Shown: positions 28,483 to 37,181, counted from the stretch's first letter. The stretch is DNA of 64,000 nt from an uncultured Eudoraea sp. (GCF_947258525.1 NZ_CAMYIP010000133.1:18932-82931), one strand, 5' to 3'. The notes: generated by a model from the letters alone, not told the origin. Program-made: numbers and translations.

Positions 28483-28935
28483 GTACTGTTGAATTCGTCA
28501 AAAGTCGCGAATAAAACTTAAATAATATCCACCATATTTTGACTTATTACTTGTTAAGTAACGAGCATTTCAAAAATATCTTGCATTTAGAGGTGTTTAA
28601 TTTTTGTATTTGGGGCAATAATGCTGAATATCAGTACTTTATTTAGATTACAAATTAAATGTATACTTATTAATGTAAAGTTATATGACAAGGATTATAC
28701 TTAATAAATCAAAAGAAATGTTTCTATCCATACTATAATATGTTTTGTGCCGTTATCAAAATGGCAAAGGTCCTAATAAATGTTGCCTGCGCAAATGGGT
28801 AAAAATATTTTCGGAACTATAAAATATTATGTGATAATCATCGTTTTATAAGCCGAAAGCGACACAATTTTTTTAAATATTCTATCAAATAGCGAACAAA
28901 TACTGTTTGATATTGAACTTAAGTCCTAAATACAG
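28483..28935. other. 453-bp AT-rich divergent gap between porV and gldJ
   Basis: No ORF or RNA was recognised. CAAAAATA at 28570-28577 (TATTTTTG on the minus strand) is a candidate -7 box for porV with a leader near 80 nt. The gldJ promoter is not clear: TACTGTTTG at 28901-28909 has one base too many between TA and TTTG. The size of the gap suggests regulated divergent promoters. Confidence 0.4.
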
Positions 28936-30615
28936 ATGAAAAAACAGTTGATCAAAGTTGTACTTTCTTGTGCAGTGTTAATGGGAAGTTTTACATTTAA
29001 CAGTTGTAAAAAATCTGCCTCAGCATCATCAAAAAATGTTTCAAGAGCTACAGGCTGGAAAATAAACGCCAAAGAAGGTGGTTTTCAGTACAATTCTGAC
29101 TTTAAAGAACAAGCCACAGGTCCCGGACTTGTTTTTATAGAAGGAGGTACTTTCACAAAAGGGAAGGTCCAGGATGACGTAATGCATGACTGGAATAACA
29201 CTCCTACAACACAACACGTGCAGTCCTTTTACATGGATGAAACTGAAGTAACCAATGTAATGTATTTGGAATACCTCGATTATCTTAAAGCGGTATATCC
29301 TCCGGAAAATCCAAAATATACAAATATTTACAAAGGTGCTTTACCAGACACATTGGTATGGCGAAACCGATTGGGTTATAATGAAACAATGACCAACAAT
29401 TACCTGCGCCACCCTGCATATGCAGAATATCCTGTAGTAGGTGTGAATTGGATTCAAGCTGTCCAGTTTTCTGAATGGAGAACAGACAGGGTGAATGAAG
29501 CCATGCTTGAAAAAGAAGGTTATTTGGCTCAGGATGCCAAATACCGGGCAATGGGAGGTGAAGTAGAAGGTACTTTTAGTACTGAAGCCTATCTTAACCG
29601 TCCTGAATCTGTATATAATGGACAAATAGATTCTTTACAAGGTAAAATGAAAAAAGATTCTGTTTCTACTTTTGCAAAGAGAAGTACTGGTATAATAATG
29701 CCTGCTTACAGGCTGCCTACGGAAACTGAATGGGAATACTCCGCAGCTGCGCTGCAAGGTACAAGAGAATACAATAATTACCGTGGTAGAAAAAAATATC
29801 CATGGGAAGGTGATTATACAAGAAATGGACAGCGTGTGGGAAGAGGCGATCAGTTAGCCAACTTTAAACAAGGTAAAGGTGACTATGGCGGAATTGCAGG
29901 TTGGTCTGATGATGGAGCTGATATCACAGCCCAGGTAAAATCTTACAAACCCAATGACCTCGGTCTATACGATATGGCTGGTAACGTTGCAGAATGGGTG
30001 GCTGATGTATATCGTCCGATTGTAGATGATGAAATAAGTGATTTCAATTACTATAGAGGTAACATTTATATGAAAACTGCTATTGGCGAAGATGGTAAAG
30101 TAACTATTCTTAGAGATAGTGTAATTTTTGACACCTTGCCTAATGGAAAAGTTGTAGCAGTAAATCTTCCGGGAGAAATTAAAATGGTACCTGTTGATGA
30201 AGAGGAAACTTATTTAAGGACGAATTTCTCGGATAGTGACAACAGAGGTTATAGAGATGGTGATGCGGGATCATCCAGATTTTTTGACCGATTTGCAGGT
30301 GATGATGAAGAGGATCCGGCCCGTAAGATGTATGATGCACCGAAGCATAAAGTGGAGCGCGATTCTGCTGGTGAAATAATTCGCGAGTATGACAAAAGCA
30401 ACAACAGGACGACACTTATAAATGATGAAGTCAGGATTTATAAAGGAGGATCTTGGAGAGACAGGGCGTATTGGTTAGATCCTGCACAACGCAGATTCTT
30501 ACCACAATACATGGCCACAGATTATATAGGATTCAGATGTGCCATGTCCCGAGTAGGCTCCAAATCTAAGACTAAAAATAAAACTGTACGAGGAAAAAAA
30601 GCAAAAGCAAAATAA
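28936..30615 (+). CDS. gldJ: Gliding motility lipoprotein GldJ
   Basis: A 559-residue SPII lipoprotein (signal up to FNSCKKSASAS) of the formylglycine-generating-enzyme-like fold: GPGLVFIEGGTFTKGKVQDD, QSFYMDETEVTNVMYLEYL, YRLPTETEWEYSAAA, LYDMAGNVAEWVADVY and YKGGSWRDRAYWLDPAQRRFL are the SUMF1-type motifs. In Flavobacterium johnsoniae GldJ is needed for gliding and for stability of the type IX motor; it is not an active sulfatase maturase. The C-terminus is rich in Lys (SKSKTKNKTVRGKKAKAK). Confidence 0.93.
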   Translation: MKKQLIKVVLSCAVLMGSFTFNSCKKSASASSKNVSRATGWKINAKEGGFQYNSDFKEQATGPGLVFIEGGTFTKGKVQDDVMHDWNNTPTTQHVQSFYMDETEVTNVMYLEYLDYLKAVYPPENPKYTNIYKGALPDTLVWRNRLGYNETMTNNYLRHPAYAEYPVVGVNWIQAVQFSEWRTDRVNEAMLEKEGYLAQDAKYRAMGGEVEGTFSTEAYLNRPESVYNGQIDSLQGKMKKDSVSTFAKRSTGIIMPAYRLPTETEWEYSAAALQGTREYNNYRGRKKYPWEGDYTRNGQRVGRGDQLANFKQGKGDYGGIAGWSDDGADITAQVKSYKPNDLGLYDMAGNVAEWVADVYRPIVDDEISDFNYYRGNIYMKTAIGEDGKVTILRDSVIFDTLPNGKVVAVNLPGEIKMVPVDEEETYLRTNFSDSDNRGYRDGDAGSSRFFDRFAGDDEEDPARKMYDAPKHKVERDSAGEIIREYDKSNNRTTLINDEVRIYKGGSWRDRAYWLDPAQRRFLPQYMATDYIGFRCAMSRVGSKSKTKNKTVRGKKAKAK

Positions 30616-30638
30616 TAAATAATTCCTGAATATAAACT

Positions 30639-30667
30639 AAGCCCTGATGTTAGCATTAGGGCTTTTT
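30639..30667 (+). terminator. Terminator after gldJ
   Basis: An 8-bp stem GCCCTGAT/ATTAGGGC (one G-U) with loop GTTAGC and then TTTTTT. The hairpin covers the upstream candidate murF start at 30647, which supports the later ATG at 30683. Confidence 0.85.
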
Positions 30668-30682
30668 TATATCTTTGTTTTT

Positions 30683-31957
30683 ATGACAATTGAGAAATTG
30701 CACCAACTTTTTTTAAAGTATCCCCAGGTTTGTACAGACACCCGTAACATTCAACCAAATTGCATATTTTTTGCCTTTAAGGGCCCGAATTTCAATGGCA
30801 ATAAATTTGCGTCTGAAGCTATAAAGAATGGTGCTGCGTATGCCATAGTAGACGAGGAAAAGTATATGACGGGTGAGGCTTTCGTACTCGTAGAGGATGT
30901 GTTGAAAACCCTTCAGCAATTGGCAAACTTTCACAGGAATTATTGTAAGGCAAAAATTATTGGACTAACAGGTAGCAATGGTAAAACCACAACGAAAGAG
31001 TTAATATATGCCGTCTTATCAAAAAAATATAATGCTATTGCCACGAAAGGTAACCTAAACAATCATATTGGGGTACCTCTTACGCTACTTACGATTAAGG
31101 CAGATACAGAATTTGCCATCATTGAAATGGGTGCAAACCATATCAAAGAAATTGAATTTTTATGCAATATTGCTGAACCTGATTTTGGATATATAACCAA
31201 TTTCGGGAAAGCCCATCTGGAAGGCTTTGGAGGTTTAGAAGGTGTTATCAAAGGTAAAAGTGAACTCTACGGCCATCTTATTGCAAATAAAAAATTTATT
31301 TTTCTTAATGCAGACGATCCTATTCAAGTAGAGAAATTAAAAAATTACTCAAATAAATATGGGTATAGCATCTCAGATAACAAACATTATAAGATAACCT
31401 TATTGGGATCACAGCCCTTTGTAAAACTGGAAACAGAAGAAACCGTAATTAACACTCAGCTTATAGGCAGTTATAATTTTACGAATTGCGGAGCAGCAGT
31501 ACTTATGGGAAAATATTTTAACGTACCCTTGGAGGATATAAAAAATGCGATTGAAGCCTATGTTCCTAAAAACAACCGTTCCCAGATTATAGACAAGAAG
31601 GAATATCATATTATCCTGGACGCCTATAATGCAAACCCAAATAGCATGGAAGCAGCTCTGGAATATTTTAGTAATCTTCCCGGGAATGGAAAAGTTGTTT
31701 TTCTGGGGGATATGTTTGAATTAGGTATAGACGCCAAGGAAGAACATCAAAAAATTGTTGATCTGGCTTCAGGAATGAATTTTGATAAAGTCTATCTCGT
31801 AGGGCAAAATTTCTATAAAACGCATTCAAAATTCACAAAATTTGCAACTTTTGAAGACTTATCCGACTTCCTTAAAGGCAATAAATTAAAAAAAGGCAAT
31901 CTTCTAATTAAGGGATCCCGGGGCATGGCCCTGGAAAGAATTCTGGATTATCTGTAA
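30683..31957 (+). CDS. murF: UDP-N-acetylmuramoyl-tripeptide-D-alanyl-D-alanine ligase
   Basis: MurF adds D-Ala-D-Ala to the UDP-MurNAc-tripeptide, the last cytoplasmic step of peptidoglycan precursor assembly. The 424-residue protein shows VCTDTRNIQPNCIFFAFKG, ATP site GLTGSNGKTTTKE, IEMGANHIKEI, the AYNANPNS motif and the C-terminal KGSRGMALE. Start taken at 30683 (MTIEKLHQLF) because the ATG at 30647 lies inside the gldJ terminator. Confidence 0.95.
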   Translation: MTIEKLHQLFLKYPQVCTDTRNIQPNCIFFAFKGPNFNGNKFASEAIKNGAAYAIVDEEKYMTGEAFVLVEDVLKTLQQLANFHRNYCKAKIIGLTGSNGKTTTKELIYAVLSKKYNAIATKGNLNNHIGVPLTLLTIKADTEFAIIEMGANHIKEIEFLCNIAEPDFGYITNFGKAHLEGFGGLEGVIKGKSELYGHLIANKKFIFLNADDPIQVEKLKNYSNKYGYSISDNKHYKITLLGSQPFVKLETEETVINTQLIGSYNFTNCGAAVLMGKYFNVPLEDIKNAIEAYVPKNNRSQIIDKKEYHIILDAYNANPNSMEAALEYFSNLPGNGKVVFLGDMFELGIDAKEEHQKIVDLASGMNFDKVYLVGQNFYKTHSKFTKFATFEDLSDFLKGNKLKKGNLLIKGSRGMALERILDYL

Positions 31958-32034
31958 TACCTTCATGCTGAAGAGTGTATTGGATTAACTCGATAAGCTC
32001 GCTGATCCAAATACAGTTCCCTGTTTAGCAAGCA
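31958..32034. repeat. Partial copy of the tRNA-Val(GAC) 3' end and hairpin sequence
   Basis: GAGTGTATTGGATT at 31973-31986 is identical to 32078-32091, which encodes (on the minus strand) the T-arm 3' half and acceptor end of the neighbouring tRNA-Val. After that the copy is unrelated to tRNA; on the plus strand it can fold by pairing GTATTGGAT with the later ATCCAAATAC (one bulged base) around CGA/TCG. It may be a decayed tRNA or an old attachment-site copy. Confidence 0.5.
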
Positions 32035-32066
32035 TAAAAAATCCACACAAGTTTGCGTGGATTTTC
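32035..32066 (-). terminator. Terminator of tRNA-Val(GAC)
   Basis: The stem AAAATCCAC/GTGGATTTT flanks a loop of 10 bases. On the minus strand it ends in a run of six T. It lies 10 bp beyond the tRNA 3' end. Confidence 0.75.
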
Positions 32067-32075
32067 TGCTTGGCG

Positions 32076-32150
32076 TGGAGTGTATTGGATTCGAACCAAC
32101 GACCCCCGCCCTGTCAAGGCGGTGCTCTAAACCAGCTGAGCTAACACTCC
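32076..32150 (-). tRNA. tRNA-Val (anticodon GAC)
   Basis: The 75-nt cloverleaf reads on the minus strand: acceptor GGAGTGT with ACACTCC, D-arm GCTC...GAGC, anticodon stem CCGCC/GGCGG with loop TTGACAG (anticodon GAC), T-arm with TTCGAAT and discriminator A. CCA is not encoded (ACGCC follows). It decodes GUC/GUU. Confidence 0.95.
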
Positions 32151-32358
32151 TTGTATTATTATATCGGTTCTATTTAAACCAATTGATAAAACAGGCTGCA
32201 ATATCGTAAAATTATCGCGATCATCCTTAAATTTTAAAGCAAGATCACACATTACAAAGATTTAAAATGCATTTTCGCTGCATGGCCCTTTAGGGAACTA
32301 TTTAACCCTTGTATATGAATAAAGTGTGTTATTTTTATGCAAATTAATTTTGTTCAAA

Positions 32359-33123
32359 ATGAAGATAGTTTCATGGAATGTTAATGGTATCCGGGCCATA
32401 ATCAAAAAGGAATTCTTTGAATCGATAAATGTTTTGAATCCTGATATACTTTGTATTCAGGAAACAAAGGCCCAGGATATTGAAGTAGAAAAAGCCTTAT
32501 TACCCCTAAAAGACCAACATCTTTATATTAATTCTGCTGAAAAAAAAGGCTATTCCGGTACTGCAATTTTAAGTAAACTCAACCCTATCACTATTAGTTA
32601 TGATATGGGTATAGCCGAGCATGACTCAGAAGGAAGGGTAATCTGTGTTGAATATGCCAACTTCTTTTTAATAAACGTTTACGTTCCCAATTCTGGCCAG
32701 AAATTAGATCGTTTATCATATCGTAGTAAGTGGGATGCAGACTTCCTTCAATATTTAAAAGAAAAAGAAAAAATAAAGCCCCTTATCTTATGCGGGGATT
32801 TCAATGTTGCTCATCGGGCAATAGACCTCAAAAACGACAAATCTAATTACAATAAAACTGCAGGGTACACACAAATTGAAATAGATGGAATGGACAATTT
32901 TATAAATTCCGGATTTGTAGACTCATTCAGAAATTTAAATCCGGATGGGGTGGCATATACCTATTGGAGCTATCGCTTCAAGGCACGTGAGCGCAATACA
33001 GGCTGGCGAATAGACTATTTTTTAATAAGTAAGTCATTACTACCCAAAGTTAAATCTTCACAAATCCTTCCGGAATTCTTTGGTTCTGACCACTGCCCTA
33101 TTCTTCTGGAAATAGATATATAA
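32359..33123 (+). CDS. xth: Exodeoxyribonuclease III
   Basis: A 254-residue AP endonuclease/3'-5' exonuclease of the EEP superfamily for base-excision repair. Motifs: MKIVSWNVNGIRA at the start, CIQETKA with the metal Glu, YVPNSGQ, CGDFNVAH, and the terminal GSDHCPI with catalytic His. Start taken at 32359; a box TAATTTTG at 32345-32352 lies only 6 bp before the ATG and would give an almost leaderless mRNA. It converges with the antiporter gene. Confidence 0.95.
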   Translation: MKIVSWNVNGIRAIIKKEFFESINVLNPDILCIQETKAQDIEVEKALLPLKDQHLYINSAEKKGYSGTAILSKLNPITISYDMGIAEHDSEGRVICVEYANFFLINVYVPNSGQKLDRLSYRSKWDADFLQYLKEKEKIKPLILCGDFNVAHRAIDLKNDKSNYNKTAGYTQIEIDGMDNFINSGFVDSFRNLNPDGVAYTYWSYRFKARERNTGWRIDYFLISKSLLPKVKSSQILPEFFGSDHCPILLEIDI

Positions 33124-33126
33124 GGC

Positions 33127-34380
33127 TTAAAGCCCTTCTATTTTTCTCCTGAGTTTTTTGACCAATTTTCCTACGGTAAGCCCTTGAACAATTATGGAAA
33201 AAATTACGACAACATAGGTCATAACTAAAAACAACTCTCTGTGCATTTCGTAGGTTAGACCAAGTGCAAGAGCAATGGATATAGCTCCTCGTAACCCGCC
33301 CCAGGTCATTATCAGATTGGTGTTAGGAACAAAATCTAAACGCTTCGCAAAGACATTTACGGGGATAATAAGAGAGGCATACCTGCAAATTAATGCAATG
33401 GGTATGGCCAGGAGTCCGGCCATTATATATTCTGGCTCCAGGTCTAAAACCAATAATTCCATTCCAATAAGTACAAAAAGTAGTGTATTTAAGAGAATGT
33501 CTATCAGTTCCCAGAACTTATCCACATAATTTTCGGTAAGCTCCGACATTGCCAATTGCCTGGCTGTATTTCCTCCAACAACTAATCCTGCAACTACCAT
33601 GGCCAGCGGAGCAGATATGTGCAAGTATTGTGCAACTATAGTCCCGGTCATGACCGTTGCCAATGTTATAATGACTTCAATGTCATAATCGTCTATAGAC
33701 TTCATTAACCTTACTGTGACCCATCCCAGCAGTGCTCCCAATAGTAATCCTCCGCCTACTTCATGAATAAAAAGAATTAGAACGTCAGTCATAGAAAAAT
33801 CTCCGGAACTTCCACTTGCAATCCCGAAAATGGTTAGAAAAATTACGACCCCAACTCCATCATTGAAAAGTGATTCCCCTACTATTTTAATTTCCAATTT
33901 TTTAGGCACGTTAGCCTTTTTTAGTATGCCCAAAACGGCGATAGGGTCTGTTGGGGATATAAGTGCTCCAAAAAGAAGACAATTAATAAATTGAACCTCT
34001 ATCCCTATGCCATGTAGCATATAAAATATAATTGTTCCAACGAGGAAAGTAGAAACAAGAACCCCAAAAGTTGCAAAAATCAGAATGGGCCATCTAAGTT
34101 CCCTTAATTTTTGCAAATCGGTATGAAGGGCCCCGGCAAACAGCAAAAAGCTCAGCATAATATCAAGAAGTACAGATCTGAAATCTATATGGGTTATGAT
34201 ATAGCGTTCGGCATTTAATAAGGTATCATCAAAATAACTAAGTGCGAAAACCCCAAGAGTAAATAGAATAGTAATCACAGTAAGCCCAATAGTGTTTGGG
34301 AGCTTAATGAATCTTACATTTAGATAACCAAAGAATGCAGATATAAACACTAATATACTGGCAATTACAAAATAATCCAT
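33127..34380 (-). CDS. Na+/H+ antiporter, NhaP/CPA1 type
   Basis: A 417-residue membrane protein with about 12 helices of the cation:proton antiporter-1 family. The CPA1 motifs LLFAGALHTD, ALISPTDPIAVLGIL and GESLFNDGVGVVIFL (with the ion-binding ND pair) and MTWGGLRGAISIALALGL are intact. It would exchange cytoplasmic Na+ or K+ for H+. The operator at 34456 does not have a -7 box on this side at the fixed spacing, so I do not place this gene in the regulon. Confidence 0.9.
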   Translation of the reverse strand: MDYFVIASILVFISAFFGYLNVRFIKLPNTIGLTVITILFTLGVFALSYFDDTLLNAERYIITHIDFRSVLLDIMLSFLLFAGALHTDLQKLRELRWPILIFATFGVLVSTFLVGTIIFYMLHGIGIEVQFINCLLFGALISPTDPIAVLGILKKANVPKKLEIKIVGESLFNDGVGVVIFLTIFGIASGSSGDFSMTDVLILFIHEVGGGLLLGALLGWVTVRLMKSIDDYDIEVIITLATVMTGTIVAQYLHISAPLAMVVAGLVVGGNTARQLAMSELTENYVDKFWELIDILLNTLLFVLIGMELLVLDLEPEYIMAGLLAIPIALICRYASLIIPVNVFAKRLDFVPNTNLIMTWGGLRGAISIALALGLTYEMHRELFLVMTYVVVIFSIIVQGLTVGKLVKKLRRKIEGL

Positions 34381-34455
34381 AGGCTGCTAAGATATTCATT
34401 TCCTTACTAAAATGATAGTATTTTGATTTCAAGGCATCGTTAAATGTATGGTGAC

Positions 34456-34498
34456 TGATCAAAATCATTCCGAATTGAAAATCACCATTCTAAATTTG
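34456..34498 (+). promoter_or_regulatory. FNR-like operator and -7 box of hsp20
   Basis: Operator TGATCAAAATCA at 34456-34467, exactly 23 bp, then a perfect -7 box TAAATTTG at 34491-34498. The predicted start near 34502 gives a leader of about 33 nt and puts the operator centre near -41, the class II activator position. Confidence 0.75.
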
Positions 34499-34534
34499 TA
34501 TTTCAAATAATGTTTAACCTTTAAAAAAAATATC

Positions 34535-35005
34535 ATGACACTAGTTAAATTTAGAAAAAGGGCAAGGCCTTTTGGAAATCTGATCACTTCCGATTTTTTT
34601 GACATGGAAAATTTTTTCGAAGACAAATTTTGGAATCGTGGATTAGTAAATGATCGCTTCTGGAATGCAAGAGCTGGTGAACCTGCGCTAAATATTATCG
34701 AAAAAGAAGACCACTTTGAAATTGAATTAGCAGCACCGGGATTTGCAAAAAAAGACTTCGAGATCACTATTGACGAAGGATACCTTAATATTTCGGCAAA
34801 AAAAGAAATGAAAAAGGAGGAAAAGGAAGACGATTACACAAGAAGAGAGTTTAGTTATAATGCATTTGAAAGATCCTTGCTTTTACCAGAAAATGTTAAA
34901 GAAGAGGAAATTAAAGCAAAATACAATGACGGTATTTTAAGCTTTAAATTAGCAAAAAAAGAAGTAGCTGTAAAAGCTAAACCAAAAGTTATTGAGATTA
35001 GTTAA
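34535..35005 (+). CDS. Small heat-shock protein, Hsp20/alpha-crystallin family
   Basis: A 156-residue holdase chaperone. The alpha-crystallin domain spans about residues 50-145 (PALNIIEKEDHFEIELAAPGFAKKDFEITIDEGYLNISAKKE), with the conserved YNDGILSFKLAKKE loop and a C-terminal I-x-I-like KVIEIS anchor. Aromatic-rich N-terminus (MENFFEDKFWNRGLVNDRFW). It has its own operator/promoter and a terminator, so it is monocistronic. Confidence 0.95.
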   Translation: MTLVKFRKRARPFGNLITSDFFDMENFFEDKFWNRGLVNDRFWNARAGEPALNIIEKEDHFEIELAAPGFAKKDFEITIDEGYLNISAKKEMKKEEKEDDYTRREFSYNAFERSLLLPENVKEEEIKAKYNDGILSFKLAKKEVAVKAKPKVIEIS

Positions 35006-35024
35006 TTTCTAATTCTTAGCTTAA

Positions 35025-35092
35025 AATGCCCTCTGTTTGCGATCTTAAATTTGTCCATGTAGTAAAAGATCGCACCGGAGGGCATTCTTTTT
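35025..35092 (+). terminator. Terminator after hsp20
   Basis: Two stacked stems, AATGCCCTC/GAGGGCATT outside and GCGATCTT/AAGATCGC inside, followed by CTTTTTG. It could also work in the opposite direction for the patatin gene (TTTT after the stem). Confidence 0.75.
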
Positions 35093-35123
35093 GTATCAAT
35101 TTAAAAAGTCGCTAGCTAAAACA

Positions 35124-35906
35124 TTACAAACCGGTCTTTTGTGGCATTTGTAGATTAGAAGAATTCTCCAAAGCCATTATTGCCGCCTCATAACCCAAAT
35201 TAAAAACAGTATCCATATCTTTTATGGAAAATGTTCTATGATTAATCAAATCCTTTGGAGATATTACCAGTGTGCAATCCCCAAATTTAGGGAGAGAATC
35301 CTTAGCGGCCCTTATCTGGTATGCACGTTCTAAGACATTATAAGAGCGTTTTAACTGATCTATTTCTAATTTAAGAAAAGGATTTACGTAAACACCAATT
35401 ATATGTTTACAATGTTCTTTGATCAGATCTACTGGAAAATTGTTTAAGGCCCCGCCGTCCACATAATAAGAATCAGCTATTTTAACCGGTGTAAAAACTC
35501 CCGGAAAAGCAGCAGAGGCCAATATGGGTCTGATAAGCTCTCCTTTTGTAAATACTTTTAAACTACCTTCCAAAATGTCAGTAGCCGTGATGTATAATGG
35601 AATTTTGAGGCTTTCAAAATTATCATCCGGAAAGAACACCAAAAAGTCATCATATAACTTTTCAGTATCAACAAATCCCGGTTTGCCAACCGCATAATTA
35701 TTAAGACTAAAAATATTGACTTCTTTTATGAACTCAAGGATTTGCTTCCAATCTAACCCGCCGGCATACAAGGCACCTATGACAGCTCCGGCACTTGTAC
35801 CCGCTATATGGGTAATCTCAAAACCAAATTCATCAAGAGCCTTTAGAACCCCTATATGAGCAATGCCCCTGAAACCGCCCCCAGACAAAACTAATCCTAT
35901 CTTCAT
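35124..35906 (-). CDS. Patatin-like phospholipase
   Basis: A 260-residue cytoplasmic lipid acyl hydrolase. The oxyanion hole LSGGGFRGIAHIGVL is followed by nucleophile Ser38 in GTSAG and the partner Asp in YVDGGALNNFPVD, giving the Ser-Asp dyad. Related RssA/YchK proteins are of similar length. I find no operator in its upstream gap. Confidence 0.92.
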   Translation of the reverse strand: MKIGLVLSGGGFRGIAHIGVLKALDEFGFEITHIAGTSAGAVIGALYAGGLDWKQILEFIKEVNIFSLNNYAVGKPGFVDTEKLYDDFLVFFPDDNFESLKIPLYITATDILEGSLKVFTKGELIRPILASAAFPGVFTPVKIADSYYVDGGALNNFPVDLIKEHCKHIIGVYVNPFLKLEIDQLKRSYNVLERAYQIRAAKDSLPKFGDCTLVISPKDLINHRTFSIKDMDTVFNLGYEAAIMALENSSNLQMPQKTGL

Positions 35907-36007
35907 AATATAGCTGTTAGTTCAAAGATACTCTATATCTAATCTATTAGTTGGCTGTAGCGGGATTATTAACTTATCTCATTATGAAAATAAAATACTA
36001 CATAAAA

Positions 36008-36044
36008 AAATACCATAGGAGTTTGCCATACGCCTATGGTATTT
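36008..36044 (-). terminator. Terminator of the YtxH-holin-like operon
   Basis: A 12-bp stem (AAATACCATAGG/CCTATGGTATTT), then on the minus strand a run of seven T. It lies 20 bp past the stop of the 73-residue gene. Confidence 0.85.
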
Positions 36045-36063
36045 CTAAACATCTTCATTATTG

Positions 36064-36285
36064 CTATTCAGACAGTCTTTTTCTCTTTAAAACCTTTGTC
36101 AAGATAAAGGGCACTAATACTCTAACAACAAAACCATCAATACCTTTCATTAAATTAATAGGATAGAAATACGTTTTGATTTCCTGGAAGCTATACTTTG
36201 TATATTCCTTATTTATCTCTCTTTGCAGCGCAAGAATTTTTAAATCCTCGTCAATTTCCTTAAATGAGTTGTATTTTTTGTTCAT
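36064..36285 (-). CDS. Small conserved protein, third gene of the YtxH operon
   Basis: A 73-residue protein (MNKKYNSFKEIDEDLKILALQREIN) with basic C-terminus (LTKVLKRKRLSE) and one weak hydrophobic stretch (FVVRVLVPFILTKVL). It resembles small flavobacterial proteins of the DUF6327 kind, a match I cannot verify here. Its start overlaps the stop of the previous gene by four bases, which makes the assignment as a real gene firm. Confidence 0.7.
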   Translation of the reverse strand: MNKKYNSFKEIDEDLKILALQREINKEYTKYSFQEIKTYFYPINLMKGIDGFVVRVLVPFILTKVLKRKRLSE

Positions 36286-36632
36286 GGTTCATCAAAAAAG
36301 TATTCAGAAAACATTTTCAGCAGAGGTTTATTTAACTTATCCCTAAATCTGTAGCCAATAATTCCAAGAATCAGATAAACAAGTCCAACTATCGCGAATC
36401 CATAAATAGTATTGTCCATTGCATTGCCAATTGCAAAAGAAGCCGCCATGCTCAAAAACAGTAAGGCCAAAACAGCTATGGTACCTACCAGAATAACCTT
36501 TGCTAAATAGGTGACCAAAACCATTGAGATCTTAAAACTTTTGAGCCTGGCGTATTCTATGCTATGCTCCACATAGGAACTAACATTTTCGTCTAATTCA
36601 GAAATATTTTGTCTTAATCCTTCAAAAGCCAT
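36282..36632 (-). CDS. Holin-like membrane protein (phage_holin_3_6/DUF1469 type)
   Basis: A 116-residue protein with an amphipathic N-terminal part (MAFEGLRQNISELDENVSSYVEHSIEYARL) and two transmembrane helices (VILVGTIAVLALLFLSMAASFAIGNAM and IYGFAIVGLVYLILGIIGY). This layout is seen in the Actinobacteria/Bacteroidota 'phage holin family' proteins, which usually sit beside YtxH genes and are not phage derived. Probable role in envelope stress; not proven. Confidence 0.75.
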   Translation of the reverse strand: MAFEGLRQNISELDENVSSYVEHSIEYARLKSFKISMVLVTYLAKVILVGTIAVLALLFLSMAASFAIGNAMDNTIYGFAIVGLVYLILGIIGYRFRDKLNKPLLKMFSEYFFDEP

Positions 36633-36638
36633 AAGAAT

Positions 36639-36968
36639 CTACTTCTGTAATTGTGCATTTTTCTTCCTGATCTCCTCAAGCTTACGTTCTAATTGAACAA
36701 TTATTTCATCTGCTTTATAACTCATCGTAGAGATAGTATCTTCGAGTTTTTGTTCAAAAACTTCTTTTCGCTCATCAGCTACTTTGGTGAGTTCGTCTTT
36801 AGCATGAGAAATTCGTTCTGTTAAATCATGCTTGGTTTCAAGTGCTTTATCTTTAATTTTTTTTCGGGTCTTAATCCCTTCGTCAGGAGCATAAAGTATT
36901 CCTATACCAGCTCCTATTGCTGCCCCTGTTAACAGAGCTAACAAAACATTACTACTGTTGTCTGACAT
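36639..36968 (-). CDS. YtxH domain protein
   Basis: A 109-residue protein with one N-terminal membrane helix rich in Gly (NVLLALLTGAAIGAGIGILYAPDEG) followed by a long charged coiled-coil (RKKIKDKALETKHDLTERISHAKDELTKVADERKEV). This is the YtxH (general stress protein) layout. It heads a three-gene operon and has the FNR-like promoter at 37003-37045. Confidence 0.9.
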   Translation of the reverse strand: MSDNSSNVLLALLTGAAIGAGIGILYAPDEGIKTRKKIKDKALETKHDLTERISHAKDELTKVADERKEVFEQKLEDTISTMSYKADEIIVQLERKLEEIRKKNAQLQK

Positions 36969-37002
36969 GATAAATTTTTTTTAGGTTAATATTAATAATT
37001 GG

Positions 37003-37045
37003 TTAAGTTATGACATAGACTTTCTTTACCAAATGATCTTTATCA
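37003..37045 (-). promoter_or_regulatory. FNR-like operator and -7 box of the YtxH operon
   Basis: Operator TGATCTTTATCA at 37034-37045. Reading the minus strand, 23 bp later comes TAACTTAA (37010-37003), a partial match to TAnnTTTG. The predicted leader to the ATG at 36968 is about 31 nt. Confidence 0.65.
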
Positions 37046-37106
37046 TTTCAGTGATAATTTTACATTAAATTGAAACCAATTCAGGAATTATATTACGTGA
37101 TAATTT

Positions 37107-37159
37107 CTTAAGGCCGCGATTGTAATGGTAGCCTTAAGGATTGTAATGGTAGCCTTAAG
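37107..37159. repeat. 21-bp tandem duplication with inverted GCCTTAAG arms
   Basis: The unit GATTGTAATGGTAGCCTTAAG occurs twice in a row apart from nothing between (37118-37138 and 37139-37159). A reverse copy of the last eight bases, CTTAAGGC, sits at 37107-37114, so an 8-bp stem with a 15- or 36-base loop can form. It lies 22 bp past the ackA stop and may act as its transcript end, although no T-run follows. Confidence 0.6.
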
Positions 37160-37181
37160 GATTTAATGTTGTTGCGCATTT

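Noticed and set aside
28832..28843. TGATAATCATCG upstream of gldJ as an operator
   Set aside because: The last half-site base is wrong and no TAnnTT box is found 23 bp downstream.
34425..34467. The hsp20 operator also driving the Na+/H+ antiporter
   Set aside because: On the minus strand the sequence at 23 bp is TTGAAATC, not a -7 box.
36282..36632. Prophage remnant, because of the holin-like protein
   Set aside because: No other phage gene is nearby; such proteins next to YtxH are ordinary chromosomal genes.
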